From Polaribacter filamentus (GTDB lineage: Bacteria; Bacteroidota; Bacteroidia; Flavobacteriales; Flavobacteriaceae): DNA of 64,000 nucleotides. How positions within the stretch are numbered: position 1 is the first letter of the stretch; each line of letters begins with the position of its first letter. The notes below the pieces were generated by a model. The model was not told where the DNA came from. It saw only the letters and a list, made by a program, of their open reading frames with translations, and searched no databases. Positions 8,701-16,719 of this stretch are shown in pieces. The DNA lies in NCBI RefSeq assembly GCF_002943715.1, contig NZ_MQUA01000013.1, forward strand, positions 2,679,501 to 2,743,500, given 5' to 3'. A program made the position numbers and the translations under genes.

Positions 8701-9239
8701 ATTTCTTCATCACAAACGGCATTTACAGTTGTATTTCCTTCCTTTTTAAAAACAGAAATTAAAGTAGAAATATCTTCTGCTTTATCTGTGTCTTTATTAT
8801 ACCAAGAATTGAATAATTGGATAAAAATCCATTGCGTCCATTTATAATATTCCGGACTCGAAGTACGCACTTCTCTACTCCAATCGAAAGAAAAACCAAT
8901 TTGATCTAATTGTCTTCTGTATGTTTTAATATTTTCTTCGGTTGTTTGCGCTGGATGTTGCCCTGTTTGAATTGCATATTGTTCTGCTGGCAAACCAAAA
9001 GAATCATATCCTTGCGGATGCAATACATTAAAACCTTTATGACGTTTGTAACGCGCATAGATATCACTTGCAATATAGCCTAAAGGATGGCCAACATGTA
9101 AACCTGCTCCTGACGGATAAGGAAACATATCTAACACATAATATTTAGGTTTCTCCGATTCATTATTGGCTTTAAAAGTTTGGTTTTTTGCCCAAAATTC
9201 CTGCCATTTCTTTTCAATTTCTAAGTGATTGTATTGCAT
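5796..9239 (-). CDS. leuS: leucyl-tRNA synthetase with large inserts
   Basis: Class I synthetase that charges tRNA-Leu. HIGH motif at residues 48-51 (GLHVGHPLGY), the editing-domain segment FTTRPDTIFG (436-445) with VMAVPCGDQRDYDF (527-540), and KMSKS at 922-926 are intact, so both synthesis and editing look possible. At 1147 residues it is some 200 longer than other Bacteroidota LeuRS proteins. About 134 residues (295-428) sit in the editing domain between AMVSFKVDS and YKIEVFTTRP and resemble DUF559. A second extra stretch of about 80 residues (roughly 785-868) precedes KMSKS, inside a region that is already expanded in Bacteroidota. The reading frame is unbroken. Confidence 0.95.
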   Translation of the reverse strand: MQYNHLEIEKKWQEFWAKNQTFKANNESEKPKYYVLDMFPYPSGAGLHVGHPLGYIASDIYARYKRHKGFNVLHPQGYDSFGLPAEQYAIQTGQHPAQTTEENIKTYRRQLDQIGFSFDWSREVRTSSPEYYKWTQWIFIQLFNSWYNKDTDKAEDISTLISVFKKEGNTTVNAVCDEEISSFSSDEWNAFSTKEQEELLLQYRLTFLSDTEVNWCPDLGTVLANDEIVNGVSERGGYPVVRKKMTQWSMRISAYAQRLLDGLETIDWPQPLKESQRNWIGRSQGAMVSFKVDSGAAKLTSEVKLSYKELEALKELRLNLSKAEAILWDELKNKKGAAKFRKKYTIGTFLVDYVCLAKNIIVEFSGKEEEAARSEFFTSEGFNFLRFTNQEVIDNVLAVVAKINNTIQFSKPIEKLESKDDATPVAVENSYKIEVFTTRPDTIFGVSFMTLAPEHELVAKITTDAQKAAVQNYITATAKRSERDRMADVKTISGAFTGAYAIHPFSGEKVQIWIGDYVLANYGTGAVMAVPCGDQRDYDFAKHFNIPIPNIFEGVDISEAAHTDKDGTKIANSDFLSGLKYKKALKLAIFEMEKRGFGYGKINYRLRDAVFSRQRYWGEPFPVYYKDGMPQMIDEKHLPIVLPEVEKYLPTEDGKPPLGNATEWAWDSRGKKVVSNEKLKNKTVFPLELNTMPGWAGSSWYFNRYMDATNSTEFASEESLEYWKEVDLYIGGSEHATGHLLYARFWQKFLFDKGIVPVDEFAKKLINQGMILGTSAFVSIFEGSFIAENDDLISTTDTKILFSKSVIDVINKNSILYYDFWNEPTINDDGIIEKYHVAEADLLKVKNLYGTLLELAKKLGFKSILWNKEVLKVRSIHADVSYVNSSDELDLEAFKNWRSEFKDAEFIIEEDGAFEVSREVEKMSKSKYNVVNPDDIVTQYGADSLRLFEMFLGPLEQAKPWNTAGISGVSSFLKKLWKLYYNEEVFEVSEEKATSEELKVLHKTIKKVEEDIENFSFNTSVSTFMIAVNGLTALNCNKREILEPLLVLLSPYAPHISEELWSQLGNKKSISTVDFPVFDAKHLVESAKNYPISFNGKMRFTLELPLDLSKEEIEKAVLENEKTIAQLEGKAPKKVIIVPGKIVNIVS
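7956..8354 (-). other. DUF559 (Vsr-like nuclease fold) insert within leuS
   Basis: LeuRS residues 296-428. The core (310-405) reads like DUF559: LRLNLSKAEAILWDEL, FRKKYTIGTFLVDY, IIVEFSG and FNFLRFTNQEVIDN match the family order. Asp352 and Glu363 line up with the usual acidic residues, but the normal IDGxQH tail is changed (FSGKEE), so nuclease activity is doubtful. No intein splice motifs are seen. The insert lies in a strand-to-strand loop at the start of the CP1 editing domain. Confidence 0.75.
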
Positions 9240-9261
9240 CTATTTTCTTTTTAAGAAGCTG

Positions 9262-9291
9262 CAAATTTACGTTTATTCTTGTTAACAGTAA
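9262..9291 (-). promoter_or_regulatory. putative leuS promoter
   Basis: The minus strand reads TTA (9289-9291), 19 bases, TAAATTTG (9262-9269), close to the Bacteroidota TTG-N19-TAnnTTTG pattern, 23 bases before the leuS ATG. Confidence 0.5.
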
Positions 9292-9415
9292 ATTGGAATT
9301 CTGAATAAAAAATCAGAAATTAACTGTTTAAATAATTTTTAAATTTAATTTAACAAAATAGAATGCAATTCTCCTTTTCATTTTAGTAACTTTCATCAAT
9401 AAAAACCAAACTCAA

Positions 9416-9563
9416 ATGAAAAAATACTTATTACTTTTATACTCACCACTATTTTTATAGGATGTAAAAATTCATCCGAAGAAAAAAAAGGAGAGAAATC
9501 GCCAGAATTAAGCATCAACTACAAAAAATAAAACTAGATAACGGTCTAGAGGTCGTTTTTCAT
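9416..9563 (+). other. out-of-frame 5' end of the M16 peptidase gene
   Basis: An ATG at 9416 opens a lipoprotein signal peptide that only reads through if one base is restored near 9440: MKKYLLLL, then LTTIFIGCKNSSEEKK with lipobox FIGC. A second one-base loss in the A6 run at 9523-9528 separates LSINYKK from KLDNGLEVVFHV, which joins the long downstream frame. The true protein is thus probably a lipoprotein about 49 residues longer than the open frame. Confidence 0.7.
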
Positions 9564-12263
9564 GTGGATACATCAGATCCTGTGGTTGCCGTAGAATTGA
9601 TGGTTCATGTTGGTTCTGCTAGAGAAATTGAAGGTAGAACTGGATTTGCACATTTATTTGAACACTTATTATTCTTAGAATCAGAAAATTTAGGAAAAGG
9701 AGGTTTAGATAAAATGAGCGCAAGAATTGGTGGTTCTGGTGCAAACGGCTCTACTTCTAGAGACCGAACAAATTACCTGCAAACGGTACCAAAAGATGGT
9801 TTAGAAAAAATGATTTGGGCAGAAGCCGATAAATTAGGCTGGTTTATAAACACCGTTACAGACGAAGTTTTGGCAAAAGAAAAGCAAGTTGTTAAGAATG
9901 AAAAAAGGCAGAGTTATGACAACAGACCTTATGGACATAATCAATATGTAATTGACAAAAATTTATATCCGAAAGATCATCCTTATAATTGGCAAGTAAT
10001 TGGATCTTTAGAAGATTTGCAAAATGCAACTTTAGCCGATGTAAAAACATTTTTTAAAAAATGGTATGTTCCAAATAATTCTACTTTAGTTTTATCTGGA
10101 GATATTGATATTGAGCAAGCTACAAAATGGGTTCACAAATATTTTGAAGAAATTCCTAAAGGAACAGAAGAAATTCCTGCGCTTGTTAAAAGAGCCGGAA
10201 AAGTAGATGAAACTAAGTCTTTTTATTATGAAGACAACTTTGCTAGAGTACCTCAATTAACAATGGCTTGGCCAACGGTAGCTTCTTATCATCCAGATTC
10301 TTATCCTTTAGAGGTTTTAACTGAGTATTTATCCAGCGGTAAATCTGCTCCATTAAATGAAGTTTTGGTTGATGATTTAAAATTAACATCAAACACAACA
10401 ATGTATAATTACAGTTCTGAATTAGCAGGACAAACACAACTTTTAGTAAGAGCTTTTGACGGCATACAATTAGACGCAATAAAAGCCGGAATTGAAAAAG
10501 CGTTTGAAAAATTTGAAGCAAAAGGAATCTCCGAAAAAGATTTAAACAGAATAAAAGCGGGTCAAGAAACTAATTTTTACAGCAGTTTATCTAGTGCTTT
10601 AGGCAAAGGAACGGGTTTAGCTTCCTACAATACTTATACAGGGAATCCTGGTTTTGTAACGGAAGATTTAAAAAACACAATCGCTGTAACCAAAGAAGAT
10701 GTGATGCGTGTTTATAACCAATACCTCAAAAATAAAAATTACATTGCTACTAGTTTTGTTCCTAAAAACGTGGCTGATTTAGCTTTAAAAGGTGCTGTTT
10801 TAGCGGATGTTGTGGAAGAAGTAATTGTAACGGGAGCTGAGGAAAAATTTGACCCGAAAATTGCTGCAACGTATGAAAAAACTCCTTCAACTTTTGATAG
10901 AAGCATCGAACCTCCTTATGGTGAAACTCCTTCTTTAGCGGTTCCAAAAGTATATGAAAGTAGTTTAGAAAATGGTTTAAAGATATTCGGAATTGAAAGC
11001 AACGAAGTACCACTTGTGCGTTTTAATATTACTATTGATGGCGGCCAGTTATTAGAATCTTTCGATAAATTAGGCGTTGCCAATTTAACTGCAGGTCTAT
11101 TAAACAAAGGAACTAAAAATAAAACAGTTAAAGAACTAGAAGAAGCAACTCAAGAATTAGGCGCTTTAATTTATATTTCTTCTGATACTGAAAACATTAC
11201 TTTAAGCGGAACAACTTTAGCTAAAAACTACAACAAAACATTGGCTTTAGTGCAAGAAATGCTGTTAGAACCAAGGTTTGATGAAACAGAATTCGACTTA
11301 TTAAAAAAAGCAACAATTGCAAATTTACGTCAAGAAGAAGGAAATCCGAATGCTGTTGCAAACAATGCGTACAATGAGTTGATTTACGGAGAAGACAATA
11401 TTCGTTCTAAAAATACTTTAGGAACTTTAACATCCGTAGAAAAAATAACTATTGAAGATCTTAAAGCATTTTATAAAAATTATATTTCTCCTTCTGCTGC
11501 CAAAATGTTGGTTGTTGGAGACATATCAAAAGAAAAAGTAGTCGCTTCTTTAGAAAGTTTGAACAAAAATTGGATGGCCAAAGAAGTTAAAATTCCTGTT
11601 TATAAAACTCCTGATGCTCCAACAAAACCTGTCGTCTATTTTTATGACATTCCGAATGCAAAACAATCTGTTTTACAATTTGGTGCACCAGCCTTAGCAG
11701 CAACGGATAAAGATTATTACGCGGCTTCTGTAATGAATTATATTTTAGGCGGTGGTGGTTTTGCTTCTAGACTAACGCAAGAATTGCGTGAAGGAAAAGG
11801 GTATACCTACGGAATTCGTTCTGGTTTTTCTGGCACAAAAGCAAAAGGAAATTTTACAATTTCTAGCGGTGTAAGAAGTAATGTTACTTTAGAATCTGCA
11901 CAAGCAGTGAAGAAAATTTTAGAAGAATACCCAACTACTTTTTCTGATAAAGATTTAGAAACTACCAAAAGTTTCTTAATTAAAAGTAATGCTAGAGCTT
12001 TTGAAACTGATAGAGCAAAATTACGAATGCTATCTGACATGAGTGCTTATGGTTTAAAATCTGATTATGTTAAAGACCAAGAAAATACAGTTAACAACAT
12101 AACGAAAGAGCGAATTAAAGAATTGGCTCACAAATATGTGAATCCTAATAAAATGATTTGGCTAGTTGTGGGTGATGCCGAAACGCAATTAGAACGCATG
12201 AAAGAATTAGGGTATGGAGAACCTATCTTGTTGAATGAAAGACAGAAAAAGATAAAGAAATAA
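9564..12263 (+). CDS. M16 family zinc peptidase (pitrilysin/insulinase type), 5' frameshifted
   Basis: A protein of about 950 residues with two M16 halves. The N-terminal half carries the inverted zinc motif HLFEH (residues 30-34 of this frame) and the downstream NEKRQSYDNRPYGHN region that supplies the third ligand. The second half (from about 460) has the same fold without HxxEH (GGQLLESFDKLG), and GGGGFASRLTQELREGKGYTYG forms the substrate-contact strand. Likely a surface- or periplasm-anchored peptidase. The first ATG of the open frame is internal to the domain; the real start is at 9416, separated by two single-base losses. Either sequencing errors or a recent loss of the lipoprotein signal. 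Confidence 0.85.
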   Translation: MDTSDPVVAVELMVHVGSAREIEGRTGFAHLFEHLLFLESENLGKGGLDKMSARIGGSGANGSTSRDRTNYLQTVPKDGLEKMIWAEADKLGWFINTVTDEVLAKEKQVVKNEKRQSYDNRPYGHNQYVIDKNLYPKDHPYNWQVIGSLEDLQNATLADVKTFFKKWYVPNNSTLVLSGDIDIEQATKWVHKYFEEIPKGTEEIPALVKRAGKVDETKSFYYEDNFARVPQLTMAWPTVASYHPDSYPLEVLTEYLSSGKSAPLNEVLVDDLKLTSNTTMYNYSSELAGQTQLLVRAFDGIQLDAIKAGIEKAFEKFEAKGISEKDLNRIKAGQETNFYSSLSSALGKGTGLASYNTYTGNPGFVTEDLKNTIAVTKEDVMRVYNQYLKNKNYIATSFVPKNVADLALKGAVLADVVEEVIVTGAEEKFDPKIAATYEKTPSTFDRSIEPPYGETPSLAVPKVYESSLENGLKIFGIESNEVPLVRFNITIDGGQLLESFDKLGVANLTAGLLNKGTKNKTVKELEEATQELGALIYISSDTENITLSGTTLAKNYNKTLALVQEMLLEPRFDETEFDLLKKATIANLRQEEGNPNAVANNAYNELIYGEDNIRSKNTLGTLTSVEKITIEDLKAFYKNYISPSAAKMLVVGDISKEKVVASLESLNKNWMAKEVKIPVYKTPDAPTKPVVYFYDIPNAKQSVLQFGAPALAATDKDYYAASVMNYILGGGGFASRLTQELREGKGYTYGIRSGFSGTKAKGNFTISSGVRSNVTLESAQAVKKILEEYPTTFSDKDLETTKSFLIKSNARAFETDRAKLRMLSDMSAYGLKSDYVKDQENTVNNITKERIKELAHKYVNPNKMIWLVVGDAETQLERMKELGYGEPILLNERQKKIKK

Positions 12264-12331
12264 GACAGCTTCGCCTTTAAAATCGAGAACCTAGACTTAA
12301 TTCTAACGAACTAAAATGGTTCTGTTTTTTT

Positions 12332-12369
12332 AAAAAATCCCAATTTCAAATTTGAAATTGGGATTTTTT
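12332..12369. terminator. bidirectional terminator between M16 peptidase and fabD
   Basis: A perfect 19-bp inverted repeat without a loop (12332-12350 and 12351-12369), with an A run on one side and T run on the other, between two convergent genes. Confidence 0.85.
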
Positions 12370-12446
12370 TGATATCCAATAATATAAAACTACCGCAATA
12401 AATTTTGCATCAAAATTCTTGTCTCTTTTAAGTCTTGTTTCTAAAA

Positions 12447-13331
12447 CTACTCAAAACTAGCTCCAGTAGCAGCAACACTTCTATCAATTTTGCGCATTAA
12501 ACCTTGTAAAACTTTACCAGGTCCAACTTCTATAAACTCAGTTGCTCCGCTAGCAATCATTGCTTGTATAGATTGGGTCCATTTTACAGGCGCAGTTAAT
12601 TGTAGCATTAAGTTTTTCTTAATTTCATCAGGATCTGTGACAGCATTTGCAGTTACATTCTGATACACCGCACACGTGGGTTTACTAAATGTAGTCGCTT
12701 CAATTGCAGCTGCTAATTCTTCTCTTGCTGGCTCCATCATTGGCGAATGAAACGCTCCACCAACCGGTAATATTACTGCCATTTTCGCACCTTTTTCTTT
12801 TAATATTACACACCCTTTTTCTACCGCTTCAATTTCTCCAGAAATCACTAATTGACCTGGGCAATTGTAATTTGCAGCAACAACGATTCCGACTATTGCA
12901 GCACAAACCTCCTCCACTATATTATCTTCTAAACCAATAATAGCGGCCATTGTAGAAGGTGCTATTTCACATGCTTTTTGCATTGCTAAAGCACGTTTAG
13001 AAACTAATTTTAAGCCGTCTTCGAAAGATAAAACTCCATTTGCAACCAAAGCAGAAAGTTCTCCTAAAGAATGACCTGCAACCATTTCTGGCTGAAATGA
13101 CGCCCCTAAAACTTTGGCTAAAATTACCGAATGTAAAAAAATTGCTGGCTGCGTAACCTTCGTTTCTTTTAAATCTTCTGCAGTTCCTTCAAACATAATA
13201 TCGGTTATTGAAAACCCCAAAATCTTATTAGCTTTTTCAAATAATTCTTGCGCTAAAGTAGACTTTTCGTATAAATCCAATCCCATTCCTGTAAATTGTG
13301 CTCCTTGTCCAGGAAAAATATATGCTTTCAT
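12447..13331 (-). CDS. fabD: malonyl-CoA:ACP transacylase
   Basis: Loads malonyl groups onto acyl carrier protein in the cytosol for fatty-acid synthesis. The 294-residue length is normal. FPGQGAQFTGMG opens the protein, the nucleophile Ser88 is in GHSLGELSA, Arg111 binds the malonyl carboxylate (VSKRALAMQ), and His195 is in GGAFHSPMM. It stands apart from other fab genes and is transcribed alone toward a shared terminator. Confidence 0.95.
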   Translation of the reverse strand: MKAYIFPGQGAQFTGMGLDLYEKSTLAQELFEKANKILGFSITDIMFEGTAEDLKETKVTQPAIFLHSVILAKVLGASFQPEMVAGHSLGELSALVANGVLSFEDGLKLVSKRALAMQKACEIAPSTMAAIIGLEDNIVEEVCAAIVGIVVAANYNCPGQLVISGEIEAVEKGCVILKEKGAKMAVILPVGGAFHSPMMEPAREELAAAIEATTFSKPTCAVYQNVTANAVTDPDEIKKNLMLQLTAPVKWTQSIQAMIASGATEFIEVGPGKVLQGLMRKIDRSVAATGASFE

Positions 13332-13529
13332 AAAATATGTATTTTAACAACTATTTATTCATTTAATTATCGGCAAAAATAATCATTTTTATTGGAAGCT
13401 AATCCCGCTTTTCGCACTCGCTTTTTTGTAAAAACAAAAAGAGCTCAAACAATTGCTGCAATCGGGGCTACACCTATCAATTTACTTTTAGGTCTTTAAA
13501 GCTGATAAAATATGTATTAAATTCGCATA

Positions 13530-14216
13530 ATGACAATAAAAGACAAACAATTAGCAGATAGTATTTATTTAATTCTTGCTGCATTATTTATAGCTTCTTT
13601 AGTAGCATCAAATTTAATCTTTCAAAAATTTTTTTTTTGGGAACCTTTTGGATTGTATCGCTTTGAAATTTCTGTAGGAATTTTACCGTATCCAATTACA
13701 TTTTTAATTACAGATATTCTATCAGAAATTTATGGAAAGAAAAAAGCAAATCAAGTAGTAATTGCAGGGATTTTTGCTTCCTTTTTTTCAATAACCATTA
13801 TTTTAATTGCAGATTTTACTCCTGCAATTGAAAATTCACCAATTAATAACAAAATATTTCATCAAGTTTTTGGTTTGTCACCTTTGGCAGTTTTTGCTTC
13901 TATGATTGCTTATTTATTTGCTCAATTTATAGATATAAGAATATTTCATTTCTGGAAAAACATCACAAAAGGCAGACATTTATGGTTGCGAAATAACTTT
14001 TCTACATTTGCATCTCAATTTATAGACACTTTTACAGTACTCGTTTTATTGTGCTCTTTTAACATTCTTCCTTGGTATATTTTTACATCTTTGTTAATAA
14101 GTGGTTTTCTCTTTAAAGTAATTATTGCGATTTTGGATACACCTATTTTATATGGAGTTGTTTTTCTTTTTAGAAAAAGATTCAACTTAAAAGTTGGTGA
14201 AGAAATTTTAGAGTAA
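13530..14216 (+). CDS. yhhQ: queuosine precursor transporter
   Basis: A 228-residue inner-membrane protein of the YhhQ/VUT (DUF165) family, which imports preQ0/preQ1 for queuosine in tRNA. Six or so helices; signatures are SNLIFQKFF, LPYPITFLITDILSEIYGKKKA and the LRNNFSTFASQFIDTFTVL stretch. The queA gene at 48.6 kb belongs to the same pathway but is not linked. Precedes the ArsS cluster; the 43-base gap to the next gene leaves co-transcription open. Confidence 0.88.
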   Translation: MTIKDKQLADSIYLILAALFIASLVASNLIFQKFFFWEPFGLYRFEISVGILPYPITFLITDILSEIYGKKKANQVVIAGIFASFFSITIILIADFTPAIENSPINNKIFHQVFGLSPLAVFASMIAYLFAQFIDIRIFHFWKNITKGRHLWLRNNFSTFASQFIDTFTVLVLLCSFNILPWYIFTSLLISGFLFKVIIAILDTPILYGVVFLFRKRFNLKVGEEILE

Positions 14217-14259
14217 TTTTTGTAATTAACTCAAACTAGCTTCGTCTATATATTTAGAA

Positions 14260-14982
14260 ATGAAAATAAGAATGAAAAAAATAGGTTTAGTATTAGTTGT
14301 CATTTTATTTGTATTAAAACTACATGCACAAACTACTGTTTTTGATGATTTATTACAGAAAAATTTAACTAAAAACGGAATTGTAGATTACAAATCTTTC
14401 AAAATTGACGAGGCTAAATTAGATAGCTATATTTCCTATTTAGAAAAAACTTCTCCAGAAAAAACTTGGTCAGAAAATAAACAAAGAGCCTTTTGGATAA
14501 ATGCTTATAACGCATACACAATTAAAATTATCATAGAAAATTATCCACTAAAATCAATTATGGATATCAAACAAGAAGGAAATTCGGCTTGGAAAATTCC
14601 GTTTGCAAAAGTTGGAAACAAAATCTATACGCTAGATTATATAGAGCACAAAATTTTACGTAAAACAGTATTCGACCCAAGAATTCATGTGGGTGTAAAT
14701 TGCGCTTCTGGTTCTTGTCCGAAGTTATCAAATATTGCATTTACAGAAGAAAATATAGATTCAGAATTATCGAGATTAATGAAAGACTTCATCAACGATT
14801 CATCAAGAAATAAAATTTCGAAAGAGACCCTTGAGATTTCTTCAATTTTTGATTGGTTTAAAGATGATTTTACCAAAAAAAGTTCTTTAATAGCGTATTT
14901 AAATACCTATTCTAAAACTAAAATAAACGCAAATGCTAAAATCTCTTATTTGAAATATGATTGGAGTTTAAACAGCAAATAA
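14260..14982 (+). CDS. DUF547 domain-containing secreted protein
   Basis: A 240-residue protein with an N-terminal signal peptide (MKKIGLVLVVILFVLKLHAQ; an ATG at 14272 fits it better than the one at 14260). The DUF547 core is clear: RAFWINAYNAYTIKIII, VNCASGSCPKLSNIAF and a C-terminal YLKYDWSLN. Its Cys and His residues recall thiol-peptidase-like folds, but function is unknown. DUF547 genes often neighbour ArsS in bacteria, and here it lies just upstream of that cluster on the same strand. Confidence 0.85.
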   Translation: MKIRMKKIGLVLVVILFVLKLHAQTTVFDDLLQKNLTKNGIVDYKSFKIDEAKLDSYISYLEKTSPEKTWSENKQRAFWINAYNAYTIKIIIENYPLKSIMDIKQEGNSAWKIPFAKVGNKIYTLDYIEHKILRKTVFDPRIHVGVNCASGSCPKLSNIAFTEENIDSELSRLMKDFINDSSRNKISKETLEISSIFDWFKDDFTKKSSLIAYLNTYSKTKINANAKISYLKYDWSLNSK

Positions 14983-15018
14983 ATTATTACCTTTCGCTTT
15001 TTAAAAAGAAAAAAACAC

Positions 15019-15354
15019 ATGTCAAAAACATATTACGATGCTGCTGATTTAAGAAAATTTGGGAAAATAACAGAATGGAGCGAGGAACTAGGAAATAAGT
15101 TTTTTGATTATTACGGAAAAGTTTTTGAAGAAGGAGCCTTAACGGCTCGCGAAAAGTCTTTAATTGCCTTGGCAGTTGCGCATACAGAACAATGCCCATA
15201 TTGTATTGATGCGTATACAAAAGATGGTTTGCAACGCGGAATTACCAAAGAACAAATGATGGAAGCGATTCATGTTGGTGCAGCAATTAAAAGTGGTGCA
15301 ACCTTGGTTCACGGTGTTCAAATGATGAATAAGGTAAACAAGTTAGAAATGTAA
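15019..15354 (+). CDS. arsenosugar biosynthesis-associated peroxidase-like protein
   Basis: A 111-residue protein of the carboxymuconolactone decarboxylase/AhpD fold. The redox motif CPYC in VAHTEQCPYCIDAYTKDG and the following helix (MMEAIHVGAAIKSGATLVHG) are diagnostic, and the sequence matches the subfamily that accompanies ArsS. It probably acts as a small thiol-dependent reductase or peroxidase in the arsenosugar pathway; the exact reaction is not known. A 270-base gap with repeats separates it from arsS. Confidence 0.88.
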   Translation: MSKTYYDAADLRKFGKITEWSEELGNKFFDYYGKVFEEGALTAREKSLIALAVAHTEQCPYCIDAYTKDGLQRGITKEQMMEAIHVGAAIKSGATLVHGVQMMNKVNKLEM

Positions 15355-15397
15355 GCAGAGAACCATTTTTGTTTTTAGCAAAAATGTATGAATCGCT

Positions 15398-15622
15398 TAT
15401 CCTGAGTTTTTACGAAGGATCTTAAAGTAATTAATTTCTAAAAAAATACATAGACAAACTCTGAGGAATTCTTCTTCAAAATCGATTTTTCGAAAATAAA
15501 AAAAATCATTAGAATAAATCCATCAAAAAAAAACCAAACCAAAGTTTTCTACTTAAATAAAGTAAAGAATTAAAACATAAATTCAGAATTTCATCAAAAA
15601 GATACTGAAACAAGTTCAGCAT
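15398..15622. repeat. REP-like intergenic repeats before arsS
   Basis: Two palindromic repeat remnants are visible: TATCCTGAG...GAAGGATCTT near 15398-15423, and GATACTGAA, spacer, TTCAGCAT at 15601-15622, the latter nearly identical to 4393-4415. The second ends two bases before the arsS ATG. No gene is seen in the segment. Confidence 0.55.
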
Positions 15623-15624
15623 AT

Positions 15625-16680
15625 ATGGCTACAAAATCATTAAAAGCAAGAAATAACGATATCGCAAATACATCTCGTCAAATGGAAATTCTTTCTGAAG
15701 GAATTTTCGCAAACGGAGAATTACCAACTTTTGCTGAAAAAATTAAAGAAACAAATCAGTTTCCTTTACGCCCTAAGAAACTAGAAATTTTACAGATAAA
15801 TTTGGGATATATGTGCAACCAAGTTTGTTCTCATTGTCATGTGGATGCTGGCCCAGACAGGAAAGAAATCATGACTTTAGGCACCATGAAACAATGTTTG
15901 GAAGTCATTAAAAAAACAGAAGCACATACGTTAGATTTAACTGGTGGCGCACCAGAAATGAATCCTAATTTCAGATGGTTTGTAGAAGAAGCATCCAAAG
16001 CCGGAATTAAAGATTTCATTGTGCGTTCTAACCTAACAATTATTAGAGCAAATAAAAAATACCACGATTTGCCTGAGTTTTTCAAAAAACATAAGGTGCA
16101 TGTGGTTTCTTCTATGCCGCATTGGACACGTGGAAAAACAGATAAACAACGTGGTGATGGTGTTTTTGATAAATCAATAAAAGCATTACAAGAACTAAAT
16201 GCCGTTGGTTATGGATTAGAAGGTTCTGATTTGAAATTAGATTTAGTATACAATCCTTCAGGAGCTTTTTTACCTGGAGATCAAACGGCGTTAGAAAATG
16301 ATTTCAAAAAAGCGCTAAAAGGTGATTTTGATATTAATTTTCATAATCTTTTTGCAATTACCAATTTACCAATTAGTCGTTTTTTAGATTATTTAATTGC
16401 TTCAGAAAATTATGAAGATTATATGATTTCTTTGGTAGATGCATACAATCCTGCCGCCGTTGCAAATGTAATGTGCACAAATACGCTTTCTATAAGTTGG
16501 GATGGTTGGTTATATGACTGCGATTTTAATCAGATGTTAAATTTAAAAGTCGCGAGTAAAGTTAAACATATTTCAGATTATAACGAAGAATTATTACAAG
16601 ACAGAAATATCATAATCAATCAACATTGTTATGGTTGCACTGCTGGCGCAGGAAGCAGCTGTCAAGGAGTTGTTGCTTAA
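15625..16680 (+). CDS. arsS: arsenosugar biosynthesis radical SAM protein ArsS
   Basis: Radical SAM enzyme of 351 residues. The cluster-binding motif CxxxCxxC is MCNQVCSHCHVDAG (residues 72-79), LDLTGGAPEMNP is the GGE-like SAM site, and the C-terminal part carries CDFNQML and CYGCTAGAGSSCQG, the Cys-rich tail that is a selenocysteine site in some homologues but Cys here. Family knowledge: ArsS transfers a 5'-deoxyadenosyl group from SAM to dimethylarsenite to make the arsenosugar precursor. The methyltransferase ArsM needed before it is not in the window. Confidence 0.92.
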   Translation: MATKSLKARNNDIANTSRQMEILSEGIFANGELPTFAEKIKETNQFPLRPKKLEILQINLGYMCNQVCSHCHVDAGPDRKEIMTLGTMKQCLEVIKKTEAHTLDLTGGAPEMNPNFRWFVEEASKAGIKDFIVRSNLTIIRANKKYHDLPEFFKKHKVHVVSSMPHWTRGKTDKQRGDGVFDKSIKALQELNAVGYGLEGSDLKLDLVYNPSGAFLPGDQTALENDFKKALKGDFDINFHNLFAITNLPISRFLDYLIASENYEDYMISLVDAYNPAAVANVMCTNTLSISWDGWLYDCDFNQMLNLKVASKVKHISDYNEELLQDRNIIINQHCYGCTAGAGSSCQGVVA

Positions 16681-16719
16681 TTAATTGCTTAAGGAGCATA
16701 CGCTGTTGTTAAAATAAAA

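Noticed and set aside
13400-13500. Possible small gene between fabD and yhhQ
   Set aside because: The segment looks like an eroded intergenic repeat (TTTTGTAAAAACAAAAAG hairpin) with no open frame of useful size.
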